Source of the DNA: DAOPYU01 sp942493245
GTDB taxonomy: Bacteria > Sumerlaeota > Sumerlaeia > UBA8349
Direction: 5' to 3'
Assembly: GCA_942493245.1 (NCBI GenBank)
Contig: OW818685.1
Coordinates: 3,100,001-3,164,000 of the forward strand
Length of the DNA: 64,000 nucleotides
This document shows, one piece after another, positions 1 through 8,585 of the stretch (the first letter of the stretch is position 1; each line of letters begins with the position of its first letter). Under the pieces are notes generated by a model. That model saw only the letters and a list, made by a program, of their open reading frames with translations. It was not told the DNA's origin and searched no databases. Both the position numbers and the translations under genes were made by a program.

Positions 1-2589
1 TCCATTCATTTCGGGCATGATGACATCGGTCAGCAGTAATTGGATCTCCTGGGCGTGTTGTTCGAGAACAGACAACGCCTGGTTCCCATTTCCCGCGACC
101 AGAACCGTATAACCCAACCGCCGGAGCAGGGTATTGGTCAGATTCCGGACCATTTCATTGTCTTCCACCAGCAGGATGGTTTCGGAACCTTGCAGGTCTC
201 GAATACGCCCGATCCTCGTGGCCTTATCGGTTTCATGATTCGGCTCTTCCAGCACTGGAAGGTGAATCTTGAATGTTGCGCCCTGCCCGGGTTCACTGTA
301 AACCCAGATATTGCCCCCATGTTGTTTGACAATCCCGAAAGTCGTGGCCAACCCCAGCCCCGTCCCTTTTCCCACCTCTTTCGTGGTAAAGAAAGGCTCA
401 AAGATACGCGCCTGCGTTTCAGAATCCATCCCATGTCCAGTGTCGCTGATCGCCAGAAGCACATAGCGACCCGGCGCCACATCCTGATGCACGGATGCAC
501 AAGCCTCATCCAGTTCGGTCACGGCAGTCTCGATCGTCAGGGTTCCCCCTTCGGGCATGGCATCCTGGGCATTGACCGCCAGATTCATCAGCACCTGCTC
601 CAATTGTCCGATATCTCCCCGGATGAGCGGCAGAACGGGATCCGGGAGAAATCGGATCGCAATGTCCTCGCGAATCGTGCGCCGAAGCAGTTTTTCAAAG
701 CGCTCGATCGTTTCATTCAGATTCAGCGGCTTGAAATCAAGAACCTGTTTGCGACTGAACGCCAGCAATTGGCGCACCAGATCGCTGGCCCTTTGGCCCG
801 CCTGCACAATCTGTTCCACACTCTCGCGGCGGTCATCATGGATATCGAGATCCTCCAGAATCATCTCGCTATAGCCCAGAATCGGCGTCATCAGATTGTT
901 CAGATCATGGGCCACCCCACCCGCCAACCGGCCCACCGCCTCCATCTTCTGGGATTGCTGAAATTTTTCTTCGAGCTGCGCCTTCTCCTGTTCCATTTGT
1001 TTGTGGGCCGTGATGTCAATCCCGACCCCCATGAGATAGAGTTGGTCCTGGACCTCGAACCGGATACCCGTCATGAGGAATGAGATTTGTCGGCCGTCTT
1101 TCGCCACCAAGGGGGATTCCGCCGTATTCTGCCCTTTTTCCATGACCAGATCCACGGCCTGCCGGATATAGGGTCTCGCTTCCGGGATATGCCACTCCAT
1201 GATGTCGCGGCCCTGCATCTCCTCGGCAGTGAACCCCAACAATGTTTCATGGTTCTTGTTCCATCGGACCAGATGCAGGTCGGGATACGGGTAGAGGTAG
1301 AAAATCCCCGGTAAACTGTCCAGGAGGGTTTTCGTGAACTTTTGTTCGCGCAGAAGCGCTTCCTCGGTCCTCTTGCGCTCGGAAATATCGGTCAACAGCG
1401 CCATGGTGCCGGCATACTGACCTTGCGAATCGGTCAACGCGGAACCGGAAACCAACAAAGTGAGGGTATGGCCATTTTTACAGACAAAGCGACGGTCGTA
1501 TTGACTGTTCACACCCCGCATCCGGTTTTGCACCATGTCATTATGGCCCTGACGATCTTCCGGTAACATGAAATCCGTCACGATCCGGCCCACCATCTCC
1601 TCGCGCGAATACCCCAGCATTCTGGCAATCGGCGCATTGACAAATGTGGTGCGCGAATCGCGATCAATCACCCAGACGCCCTCGGTCGCCGATTCAACCA
1701 GATGACGGTAGCGTTCTTCACTCTCACGCAAAGCCCTTTCCGCCCGCTTGCGTTCCGTCACATCCAGAACAGTGACCAACACGTTTTCCTCGAACAGGAT
1801 ACCCGAAATCACCACCGTGCGAACGGTCCCGTCCTTGCAGGTCACCTGGTACTCAATCGGTTCGATATCCCCACCCTCGCGTGAAGCGCGTTCAACCGCC
1901 CGGCCCCACGTCTCCATCACCCACTGGCGGTAATTCGGATCGGGATAGGCCAGCGGCCACCATTCCTTGAGCGTAGGGATTTCCTCATGCGTGTAACCCA
2001 GAACCTGGACAAGCCGGTCATTCACAAAACTCAGAACGCCATCTTTGTTGAGAAAGACCATCGGCAGGGGGAAAACTTTGACAAACGTCAGGAATCGTTG
2101 TTCGTTCGCCCGAAACACCTCCTCTGCCTCTCTCCACCCGGCGCTCGCCGGCGCCGCCTGTTCGGGAACAAAAGAGGGATTCTTCAACTCCATCAATCTT
2201 TTTGCCAACCAGGCCGACATCAGACTGAAGCACAAGGCCAAGACAGTCTTCAACACAAGCCCGAAAGGATCTCCTGCCCTCTGAAGAGAGGAAACACGCA
2301 AAGTCCACTGCGAGTCGGGAGCATCGAGGAACCATTCTTCAGGTTCGACGATCGTGTCGAGAACGGATGCGACAACGACCTCTTTCTGTCCTGTCTGGGG
2401 ATCGGTGCGCCAGAGCTCATAACGCAAGCCACTTATGCTTTGAGAACGCCCCTGTTCCGATCGCCAGATCACCGTGGCCGAGAGAGAACCGATACAGAGA
2501 AAGACAAGAAGCGCTGCAAACGGCGGACGTACCAGGCGCTGAGAGATTGAACAGGGTACGGCCATCTGTCTGGAAACCTTTCTCGCCAT
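1..2589 (-). CDS. Hybrid sensor histidine kinase with three PAS domains and a receiver domain (3' end cut off)
   Basis: The reading frame is open from the ATG at 2589 to the window edge, so 863 residues are visible and the C-terminus is missing. An in-frame TGA directly precedes the ATG, which fixes the start; no clear Shine-Dalgarno is seen. Order of parts: membrane helix about 23-42, a short periplasmic stretch, second helix about 110-130, PAS about 162-282, PAS about 291-406, PAS about 418-530, dimerisation domain with the phospho-acceptor His561 in GGVAHDLNNL, ATPase domain with the N box around NLAVNAQDAM (669-678), DTGHGM (716-721) and GKGTGLGLA (740-748), then a receiver domain beginning ILLVEDN (805-811) with phospho-acceptor Asp855 in LLTDVIMPEMNG. 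It is a membrane-bound hybrid kinase; the signal is unknown. PAS3 is linked to HisKA by a short coiled coil. A separate response regulator would be expected elsewhere. Confidence 0.93.
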   Translation of the reverse strand, partial: MARKVSRQMAVPCSISQRLVRPPFAALLVFLCIGSLSATVIWRSEQGRSQSISGLRYELWRTDPQTGQKEVVVASVLDTIVEPEEWFLDAPDSQWTLRVSSLQRAGDPFGLVLKTVLALCFSLMSAWLAKRLMELKNPSFVPEQAAPASAGWREAEEVFRANEQRFLTFVKVFPLPMVFLNKDGVLSFVNDRLVQVLGYTHEEIPTLKEWWPLAYPDPNYRQWVMETWGRAVERASREGGDIEPIEYQVTCKDGTVRTVVISGILFEENVLVTVLDVTERKRAERALRESEERYRHLVESATEGVWVIDRDSRTTFVNAPIARMLGYSREEMVGRIVTDFMLPEDRQGHNDMVQNRMRGVNSQYDRRFVCKNGHTLTLLVSGSALTDSQGQYAGTMALLTDISERKRTEEALLREQKFTKTLLDSLPGIFYLYPYPDLHLVRWNKNHETLLGFTAEEMQGRDIMEWHIPEARPYIRQAVDLVMEKGQNTAESPLVAKDGRQISFLMTGIRFEVQDQLYLMGVGIDITAHKQMEQEKAQLEEKFQQSQKMEAVGRLAGGVAHDLNNLMTPILGYSEMILEDLDIHDDRRESVEQIVQAGQRASDLVRQLLAFSRKQVLDFKPLNLNETIERFEKLLRRTIREDIAIRFLPDPVLPLIRGDIGQLEQVLMNLAVNAQDAMPEGGTLTIETAVTELDEACASVHQDVAPGRYVLLAISDTGHGMDSETQARIFEPFFTTKEVGKGTGLGLATTFGIVKQHGGNIWVYSEPGQGATFKIHLPVLEEPNHETDKATRIGRIRDLQGSETILLVEDNEMVRNLTNTLLRRLGYTVLVAGNGNQALSVLEQHAQEIQLLLTDVIMPEMNG

Positions 2590-2632
2590 TCAATTACTGT
2601 CGGGATACCCGCGTACACCGATCTATTTTATC

Positions 2633-2999
2633 TTCTTCAAAAGAATTTGTGGGTAAACAGGGGGGATGTTCATCTTGTTAACCTTCTGAATAGAGTCGCT
2701 TCTGGCTTTCTGGAAGCCCTGAGACCGGACCGTATTTCCAGGCTCGGTTTTGTGTTATACCCTTTTCCCGGTCCTCTGTCCAAGTCTCCCAACTCTCGTC
2801 CCCGTTCGTCATCCCCGCGAACGCGGGGACCCAGAGTAGCGCGAACGGGAAACAGGGGGAAAACCCAAGGGAAACGCGATCAACCAGAACGTCCCGGATC
2901 TGGGTTCCCGCTTTCGCGGGAATGACGAAAAGCGGGATTGTGTTTTGGCCCCCATGCGAAAAACTCATCCAAAATCTACCCACAAATTCTTTCAAAGAA
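2633..2999. mobile_element. MITE-like non-coding element with terminal inverted repeats and target-site-like direct repeats
   Basis: The ends are inverted repeats of 23 bp with two mismatches (2633-2655 and 2977-2999; shared core AAAGAATTTGTGGGTA). Just outside or overlapping lie 16-bp direct repeats with one mismatch: 2623-2638 (CTATTTTATCTTCTTC) and 3002-3017. The right copy is the end of the cyclase gene (codons KKIK-stop), and the left copy could encode the same KKIK-stop. This is what an insertion that duplicated its target would leave. No ORF inside is convincing. The interior holds two REP-like palindromic units. That it is mobile is inference; a segmental duplication is the alternative. 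Confidence 0.5.
2807..2927. repeat. Pair of inverted REP-like palindromic units
   Basis: Two 29-bp units face each other, at 2807-2835 and 2899-2927. Each starts CGTCAT(T)CCCGCG, has an internal palindrome (CCCCGCGAACGCGGGG in the first) and ends in CCAGA. Read as protein they give the VIPAKAGTQ phrase typical of such intergenic repeats. Units of this kind are scattered in many bacterial genomes and form paired stem-loops in RNA. Here the pair sits inside the MITE-like element between two minus-strand genes. Confidence 0.75.
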
Positions 3000-3001
3000 C
3001 C

Positions 3002-6000
3002 CTATTTTATTTTCTTCCGCAACTGCTGAAGCCGCATTTCCTCGACGCGATTCTGTTGCCGCGCGGCTTCACTCACCCCCTTTTCCAGCGCTTTGAGCGC
3101 CTCCTGTTTCTGATTTTTCAGAAAATGGAACTGGCCCTGTAGCCGCATCAAACGGGGAGATTCGACCAGGAACCCCTCCGCATGCAGGGTGTTTTCCGCA
3201 TCGGCGAGTTTCTTTTTGACGCGCCCCAGAGATTTGTTCCGAATCTCCGGATCGTTCTCCGCCAGCAGCGCTTCGACTTCCACCAGATCCAGCGAAAACA
3301 ACCGCTCCCGATCCCCGATTTTCCGGGCGATTGTCCGACCCTGACGCAGGCTTTTCCCCATCTCGTCCGGCTGACAGAGATAGAGATACCCCAGCGCCAG
3401 ATTTTCATGCGCGATGGCCTGACTGCGCAGGTCACCAATACTGGCGGCCAGTTGCAGCGACCGGGCGCCGTACTCCACCGCCCGCGGGTATTGCTCGCGC
3501 ACCAGGCCGAGATTGGCCAGGTTCCCGTAAATCCACGTCTGAACCTGCGGATACCGCAGTCGCTCGGCGATTTCGAGCGCTTGCAGGTAATGCGCTTCCG
3601 CGTCCGCCAGTTTCCCGAGGTTTTCCTCGATAATGCCGATATTCATCAAGGTAGCCGCCACCCCGAAACGGCTCCAGGTTTTATGTTGCAGACGCAGATT
3701 TTTCCGAAAACCTACCAGAGCCTCAGCCAGTTTCCCTGTCTTCCAATCCAGCAGCGCCAGGTTGTTGCGGGCGTCCGCCTCCAGGGCCAGGTCTTTGACC
3801 TGCCCGGCCAACCGGGCGGTCTCGTTCCACGCCTCGCGCGCCTCAGCCCACTGGCCTTCTCCCCACGCGCAATACCCCTGCACATTCGACGCAGCCGCCA
3901 GACCGCGAGAATCCTCAAACTCCTTCAAAAGCGGCAACGCCTCCAGCGCCGCTTTGCGCGCCTCCGCATATGAACCGGTCTGCATGTGTGTCATGCCGAA
4001 CTCCAGGCGAAAGCGGGCACGCATCAACCGGTCCTTTTCCACAGACGGCAAAGCGCTCCCTCTTCGGAAGGCGCCGACGGCGTCCTCATACTGTCCCAGC
4101 AGGCGATGCAACCGCCCCTTGGTCCAGAGGATCTGCCCCATTTTCATCTGCTCGTCCGGAGTCGGCTGATTGTCTCCCGCCACACCTTTTTCGAGCCGCT
4201 CCAGGGCGCTCTCATAGAAATGGATGGCTTCGGGCAGGGCCGCCTGTTCCACCGCCCGGTCCCCCGCCAACTGCAGGTACCGGATCGCCTGTTCGCGATT
4301 GTTGGCCTGTTCATAGTGAAACGCCAGAACCGGATACAGGTCTTCAAGACGATTCTTGAAGGTCACTTCAATACGCGCGGCAATCAGGTCGTGCAAGTCG
4401 CTCCGCTGGCGTTCGAGCAATGACTGGTACGCGATCTCGCGGATCATGTGGTGGTGAAAAAGGAACTCGAGTTCCCGAGGCGTCTTCAAATCGTCCAGAA
4501 ACTCCAAACCCTTCAACGAATAAAGCCGAGCCAGCAATCCATCCCGCACAATATCGAACAGTTCAATCAACTGAAACGCGAACCGCTGCCCCAGAACCGC
4601 CGAGCATTGCAGAACCAGTTTGCGCCGCCGGTCCAGAAGATCTATCCGCGACTCGATCATGCCTTTCAACGACGGCGGCACCCACGCCCGGATCATCTCC
4701 GTGAGCGCCTCCCCCTCGGGTTTCTCTTCCATCTGAGCCATGCGATGCGCGAGGGACTGAACCAGTTCGACCAGGAAAAGCGGGTTGCCCGAGGAGTATT
4801 TGAGCAACCCCTGACTGACCTCCGGAACCAGTTCCCGCGTATCGGCGAGATGTTCCAACAGATCCCGGCCCGAATCGGCATCCAGTTCCCGCAAAACAAT
4901 CCGCTGAAGCCGGCGGCAGTTTTCCCCCGGTAAAGCAAACCCATTGCGGTGCGCCAGCAGGAAAAACACATTCCGGATTGGAGGCGCAGCCAGCAAGGAG
5001 TCGAGAATTTCCAGACTGCTTTCATCCGCCCATTGCAAATCGTCGAGAAGAACCAACAGGGGTTGCTTGCGGGCCAGCGTTTCCAGAATGGTCGCGATGT
5101 CCGCACAGATCTGCCGCCGGACAATTCCTTTGCTCAGGTCTTTCAACTTCTGCAACGCCGAGGGAATCCCGAAAATGGCCCGGATCGAAAGCAGCCCGTC
5201 GGTCTTTCCGGCCAGTTCTCGTCCCGTCTCTCCAAGACTCTCGACCCATTGACTCAACCCTGCCTCCTGCTTATCCGTTTCGTCATTAGGCCCTCCCCCC
5301 CAACGACTGCTCAGCGCCGTACGCCACTCGCCATACGAAAGTTTGGCGTTATGGGGACTGCCTTCCGAAGCCAACAGTTGAACATCGGCAACCACCGTCT
5401 CGCGAAACCGATTCAAGAGACGCGTTTTCCCGATTCCCGGCATCCCGACCACGACACAGCCATGCGCGTGGGTATAGGTTCCCGTCCGCGCCTCGTCCTC
5501 GAAATGCCGCCAACACTCAGTCAGGCGTTCCATCTCGTGCTGACGTCCCACAAACGGCATCGAGTAATCGCGCCGTTCAATCTGCTGAGTCTCCTTAGGC
5601 CCCATAACCTCATAGGTGACCACAGCCTCGGCTATATTCTTGAACTTGCGGGCGCGCTTTTTGCGCGCGTCAAAGACCCGGCTGATCTGCTCGTAGGTGT
5701 CGGGGCAAATCAGAAGTGTATCGGCCTCGGCAGCTGCCTCGATGCGCGCCGAGAGATTCACCGACGGGCCGAAAATGTCGAAATCGATCTGCCCCCCCCC
5801 TTTCTTGGTGATCGAAGAAAGAATCCGGCCCGTGGCAATCCCCGCCGAGACCTGGATCTGAGTCCCTTCTATCTTCGGGAAAAGCCGGACCATTTCGCGA
5901 ATCTCGAGCGCGGCGTACACGGCCGACTCGACATCGCGGTCGTAGGCCACCGGCGCGCCGAAAACGGCCAGCGTCGCATCACCGGCGTACTTGACCACAA

Positions 6001-6493
6001 AACCGTTGTACCGGCTGATGACCTGCGTGCAAATCTCGTAGAACGTGTCCAGAACATCCTTGACCGCCTCGGGCGACATTTTCTCCGAAAGCGCCGTGTA
6101 ACCCGTAATATCGATGAACAAAACCGACGCCGTGCGGTATTCGTCCTCCGAGCGGCTGAGGAATTCTTCGAGGCGTTGGCGGTGCTTGACGGCAAAGGCC
6201 GGGTCAATTCCCTTGTAACGCGCCGCGATGACACTCTCGACATCCCCCATGTTGATGAGCGATTTGCGCCGTCGCATCACGTCCACAACACTTTGTTCCG
6301 TTTCCGACAACGCCTCCGCAGAAGGCGTTTCCAGCGAAAGCGCCCGGTCCACTCCTTCTTTTTCCTCACGCGACAGGATACGGACCGGCAATTCTTTCTC
6401 CGTCAGAACCGCGCCACAGAAACGGCACACCAGGGCTTTTTCTTTGATTTCCTCAAAGCATACGGGACATTCTTTATAGCCAGGCTGAACCAT
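3002..6493 (-). CDS. Zinc-ribbon, class III nucleotidyl cyclase, AAA-type ATPase and TPR regulatory protein
   Basis: The protein has 1163 residues. A zinc ribbon (Cys9, Cys12, Cys23, Cys26) leads a class III cyclase domain of about residues 120-300. It keeps both metal-binding aspartates (Asp128 in FIDITGYT, Asp172 in YAGDATLAVFG), Lys168 and Asp239 that favour ATP as substrate, and the transition-state residues Asn246 and Arg250, so it should make cAMP if active. An ATPase domain follows, with a P-loop GMPGIGKT (350-357) and Walker B LLVLLDDLQWAD (479-490), then a long helical TPR region to the C-terminus. This order is typical of large cytosolic signalling proteins in which the ATPase-TPR part senses a partner. 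The start is supported by AAGGAG six bases upstream. A run of nine G (positions 5792-5800, C on the plus strand) lies in the cyclase domain and could slip. Downstream, the MITE-like element begins at the stop codon. Confidence 0.93.
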   Translation of the reverse strand: MVQPGYKECPVCFEEIKEKALVCRFCGAVLTEKELPVRILSREEKEGVDRALSLETPSAEALSETEQSVVDVMRRRKSLINMGDVESVIAARYKGIDPAFAVKHRQRLEEFLSRSEDEYRTASVLFIDITGYTALSEKMSPEAVKDVLDTFYEICTQVISRYNGFVVKYAGDATLAVFGAPVAYDRDVESAVYAALEIREMVRLFPKIEGTQIQVSAGIATGRILSSITKKGGGQIDFDIFGPSVNLSARIEAAAEADTLLICPDTYEQISRVFDARKKRARKFKNIAEAVVTYEVMGPKETQQIERRDYSMPFVGRQHEMERLTECWRHFEDEARTGTYTHAHGCVVVGMPGIGKTRLLNRFRETVVADVQLLASEGSPHNAKLSYGEWRTALSSRWGGGPNDETDKQEAGLSQWVESLGETGRELAGKTDGLLSIRAIFGIPSALQKLKDLSKGIVRRQICADIATILETLARKQPLLVLLDDLQWADESSLEILDSLLAAPPIRNVFFLLAHRNGFALPGENCRRLQRIVLRELDADSGRDLLEHLADTRELVPEVSQGLLKYSSGNPLFLVELVQSLAHRMAQMEEKPEGEALTEMIRAWVPPSLKGMIESRIDLLDRRRKLVLQCSAVLGQRFAFQLIELFDIVRDGLLARLYSLKGLEFLDDLKTPRELEFLFHHHMIREIAYQSLLERQRSDLHDLIAARIEVTFKNRLEDLYPVLAFHYEQANNREQAIRYLQLAGDRAVEQAALPEAIHFYESALERLEKGVAGDNQPTPDEQMKMGQILWTKGRLHRLLGQYEDAVGAFRRGSALPSVEKDRLMRARFRLEFGMTHMQTGSYAEARKAALEALPLLKEFEDSRGLAAASNVQGYCAWGEGQWAEAREAWNETARLAGQVKDLALEADARNNLALLDWKTGKLAEALVGFRKNLRLQHKTWSRFGVAATLMNIGIIEENLGKLADAEAHYLQALEIAERLRYPQVQTWIYGNLANLGLVREQYPRAVEYGARSLQLAASIGDLRSQAIAHENLALGYLYLCQPDEMGKSLRQGRTIARKIGDRERLFSLDLVEVEALLAENDPEIRNKSLGRVKKKLADAENTLHAEGFLVESPRLMRLQGQFHFLKNQKQEALKALEKGVSEAARQQNRVEEMRLQQLRKKIK

Positions 6494-6729
6494 CTTCCGC
6501 TCCTTTGCGTCCTCGACCGAAATCTGTCAAAATAGACAGCCTCACCCACCCCAAGTTTTACGGCACTCGGCAGACCCGTCTTTTCCCCATCTTTCATACA
6601 CACAAATACCCGCATCGGACTTTTTCTACGAAAGCGATTATACCTTCTATCGAAGATGTCCGGCAAATACAAATCCCACAAACGGGCATGAAACCTTACA
6701 GAAGCGGCTGAATCCGACATTCCGCTCCT

Positions 6730-7143
6730 TCAAACCGCCACACTCGCACTTTCCAACAGGTTCAGCCCAAAACGAACCCCGACCGAAATCATGGAGAAAA
6801 GAATGGCGAAGACAATCACAATCCAGAGCGAATCCGCCACGATGGCCGGCAATACGGTGCAAAACGCGAGGAGCAGCACCAGGTTGAGAACCAGAAGACA
6901 CCCGCCAAAAATGGCGTTCCCCATGGATTCCATCTGGGGAAGGTCGAGGTACTGGAGGTAAGAGGCCAGGAAGACATTCGCCGGGATCAGGACCAGATAA
7001 CAGAAAAAATGTCCGGAAAAACCTTCAATCAGAATCGAGCCCCGGAAAAGGTACCGCAGCATCCCAAAAAGAACCGTCAGAATCAACCAGCAGATAAACA
7101 TCTGGAGAAATCCACTCCCCAGGAACAGCTCGTTCGCATCCAT
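6730..7143 (-). CDS. Small integral membrane protein of unknown function
   Basis: 137 residues starting MDANELFLGS. The ATG at 7143 is preceded by GGGGAG seven bases upstream; a longer form from 7233 lacks such support. Four hydrophobic stretches are visible: FLQMFICWLILTVLFGML, FFCYLVLIPANVFLASYL, a long one starting IFGGCLLVLNLVLLL, and SLWIVIVFAILFSMISV. It is therefore probably a four-helix inner-membrane protein. I do not recognise a family. It lies 236 bp upstream of the cyclase gene on the same strand, so co-transcription is possible, and it is divergent from argC. Confidence 0.7.
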   Translation of the reverse strand: MDANELFLGSGFLQMFICWLILTVLFGMLRYLFRGSILIEGFSGHFFCYLVLIPANVFLASYLQYLDLPQMESMGNAIFGGCLLVLNLVLLLAFCTVLPAIVADSLWIVIVFAILFSMISVGVRFGLNLLESASVAV

Positions 7144-7465
7144 TCGCACACTCCCCGGCCAGTTTCCGCATCTGTAAGATTGAGAGAAAACCCGTTCCTC
7201 TGCTTCCCTCCCGAACGCTTCAAACAGCCACAACCTCAGGAAGGATAGAGGAGTGTCTTCAGATTACTGAAATAGTTTCCCCCAAAACAAGGGAAAGTTT
7301 CCAATTTTTCGTGTTGAATTCGAAGCCGGGGTGTGAGAATTCTATCGGTCAGGAGTCTGCTGGAACGAAAACAGAACCCACGGATCCCATTTTCTCCGAG
7401 AAACGAAACCACGTAGAGAGAAATCTCCGCGAGAAAAGACAATCTGAAGTGAAGGACTCGTAACC
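7144..7465. other. Divergent intergenic region, no feature recognised
   Basis: 322 bp between the membrane protein (minus) and argC (plus). It must hold both promoters, but I find no convincing -35/-10 pair. A pair of GAATTC hexamers sits about 22 bp apart around 7315-7341. A good ribosome binding site (GAAGGA) lies just upstream of argC. Confidence 0.4.
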
Positions 7466-8524
7466 ATGATTAAAGTGCGTGTGATCGGCGCGGGCGGCTT
7501 TGGCGGCGCGGGCGTTCTGGATCTCCTCTCACAACACCCCCAGGCTCAGATTACCTGCGTGGTGGCCCGTGAGAACGTCGGCAAGCCCATCTCGGACAAA
7601 TTTTCCCATCTCAAGGGATTCTGCGACCTCGAAATCACCGCGCCAGACGACGTGCGCTGGGACGATCCGGTGGATGTGACCATCTCCGCCACCCCCGACG
7701 GGGTCGGCATGCAATACGCCCCCGCCTGCCTCGAAAACGGCAGCAAGTTTATTGATTTCAGCGGCGACTTCCGTTTCAACACCCAGGAAGCCTATGCCGA
7801 ATACGCCTCGCGGATCGGTCGCTCGCCCGAACACGCCTCGACGCCCCTGCTCCCCCAAACGGTCTATGGTTTGACTGAACTGCACCATAACGAGATTGCC
7901 GCAAGCAACATCGTCGGCAACCCCGGGTGCTTCGCCGTCTCGATCATTCTGGGCCTGGCGCCCGCCGTCAAGGCAGGGCTGGTGGACCTCAAAACGATCA
8001 TCAGCGACTCGAAAACCGGCATCTCGGGCGCGGGCATCAAACCCGCCGCGACCTACCACTACCCCCTGCGTTACGAAAACATGAACGCCTACAAGATCGG
8101 CAAGCACCAGCACTGCATGGAAGTCGAGCGGGAATTGGGCATTCTGGCCGGACAGGACGTCCGGATCACCTTGACCACCCAGGTGTTGCCCATCTGCCGC
8201 GGAATCATGAGCTGCCTCTACGGGCGCCTGAACGACACGAAAATGACCGCCCAGGACGTGCTGGCCGTGTACCGGGACTTCTACGCCGGTTCCCCCTTCG
8301 TGCGCGTGGTCGGACCGGAAGGCTCGGCGTGCAGCAACGACGTGCGCGGATCGAACATGTGCGTCATCTGGGTCAACACCGACCCGCGCACCGGTCAGGC
8401 GATCATTGTCTCGCACATCGACAACCTGATGAAGGGACAGGCCGGTTCGGCTGTCCAGAACATGAACGTGCTCTTTGGACTGGACGAAACCACCGGTCTT
8501 CAACGCCCGGCCTTCTTCCCGTGA
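7466..8524 (+). CDS. argC: N-acetyl-gamma-glutamyl-phosphate reductase
   Basis: ArgC makes N-acetylglutamate 5-semialdehyde from N-acetylglutamyl phosphate with NADPH, the third step of arginine synthesis in the cytosol. The 352 residues fit the family. The N-terminus has the dinucleotide-binding loop GAGGFGGAG (8-16). The catalytic cysteine is Cys155 in VGNPGCF, and a histidine-rich stretch YKIGKHQH supplies the likely catalytic histidine. The phrase ATPDGVGMQYAP matches the family's ATPHGVA region. Start: ATG preceded by GAAGGA. No other arg gene is next to it; the following genes (selD, rhomboid, uup) are unrelated, so the cluster looks like a co-directional run rather than a pathway operon. 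Confidence 0.95.
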   Translation: MIKVRVIGAGGFGGAGVLDLLSQHPQAQITCVVARENVGKPISDKFSHLKGFCDLEITAPDDVRWDDPVDVTISATPDGVGMQYAPACLENGSKFIDFSGDFRFNTQEAYAEYASRIGRSPEHASTPLLPQTVYGLTELHHNEIAASNIVGNPGCFAVSIILGLAPAVKAGLVDLKTIISDSKTGISGAGIKPAATYHYPLRYENMNAYKIGKHQHCMEVERELGILAGQDVRITLTTQVLPICRGIMSCLYGRLNDTKMTAQDVLAVYRDFYAGSPFVRVVGPEGSACSNDVRGSNMCVIWVNTDPRTGQAIIVSHIDNLMKGQAGSAVQNMNVLFGLDETTGLQRPAFFP

Positions 8525-8585
8525 TCTTCCTTCGTGTGGGTGCGTCCCCCCTGGAACGCGCCCGCACGGCAACGTCTGGACCCGC

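Noticed and set aside
40..1083. Plus-strand ORF of 347 codons
   Set aside because: It is the mirror of the histidine kinase; its protein has no domain logic while the minus strand shows clear HisKA, ATPase and receiver motifs.
4949..6535. Plus-strand ORF of 528 codons
   Set aside because: Antisense shadow of the cyclase gene; rich in Arg, Pro and His without recognisable motifs.
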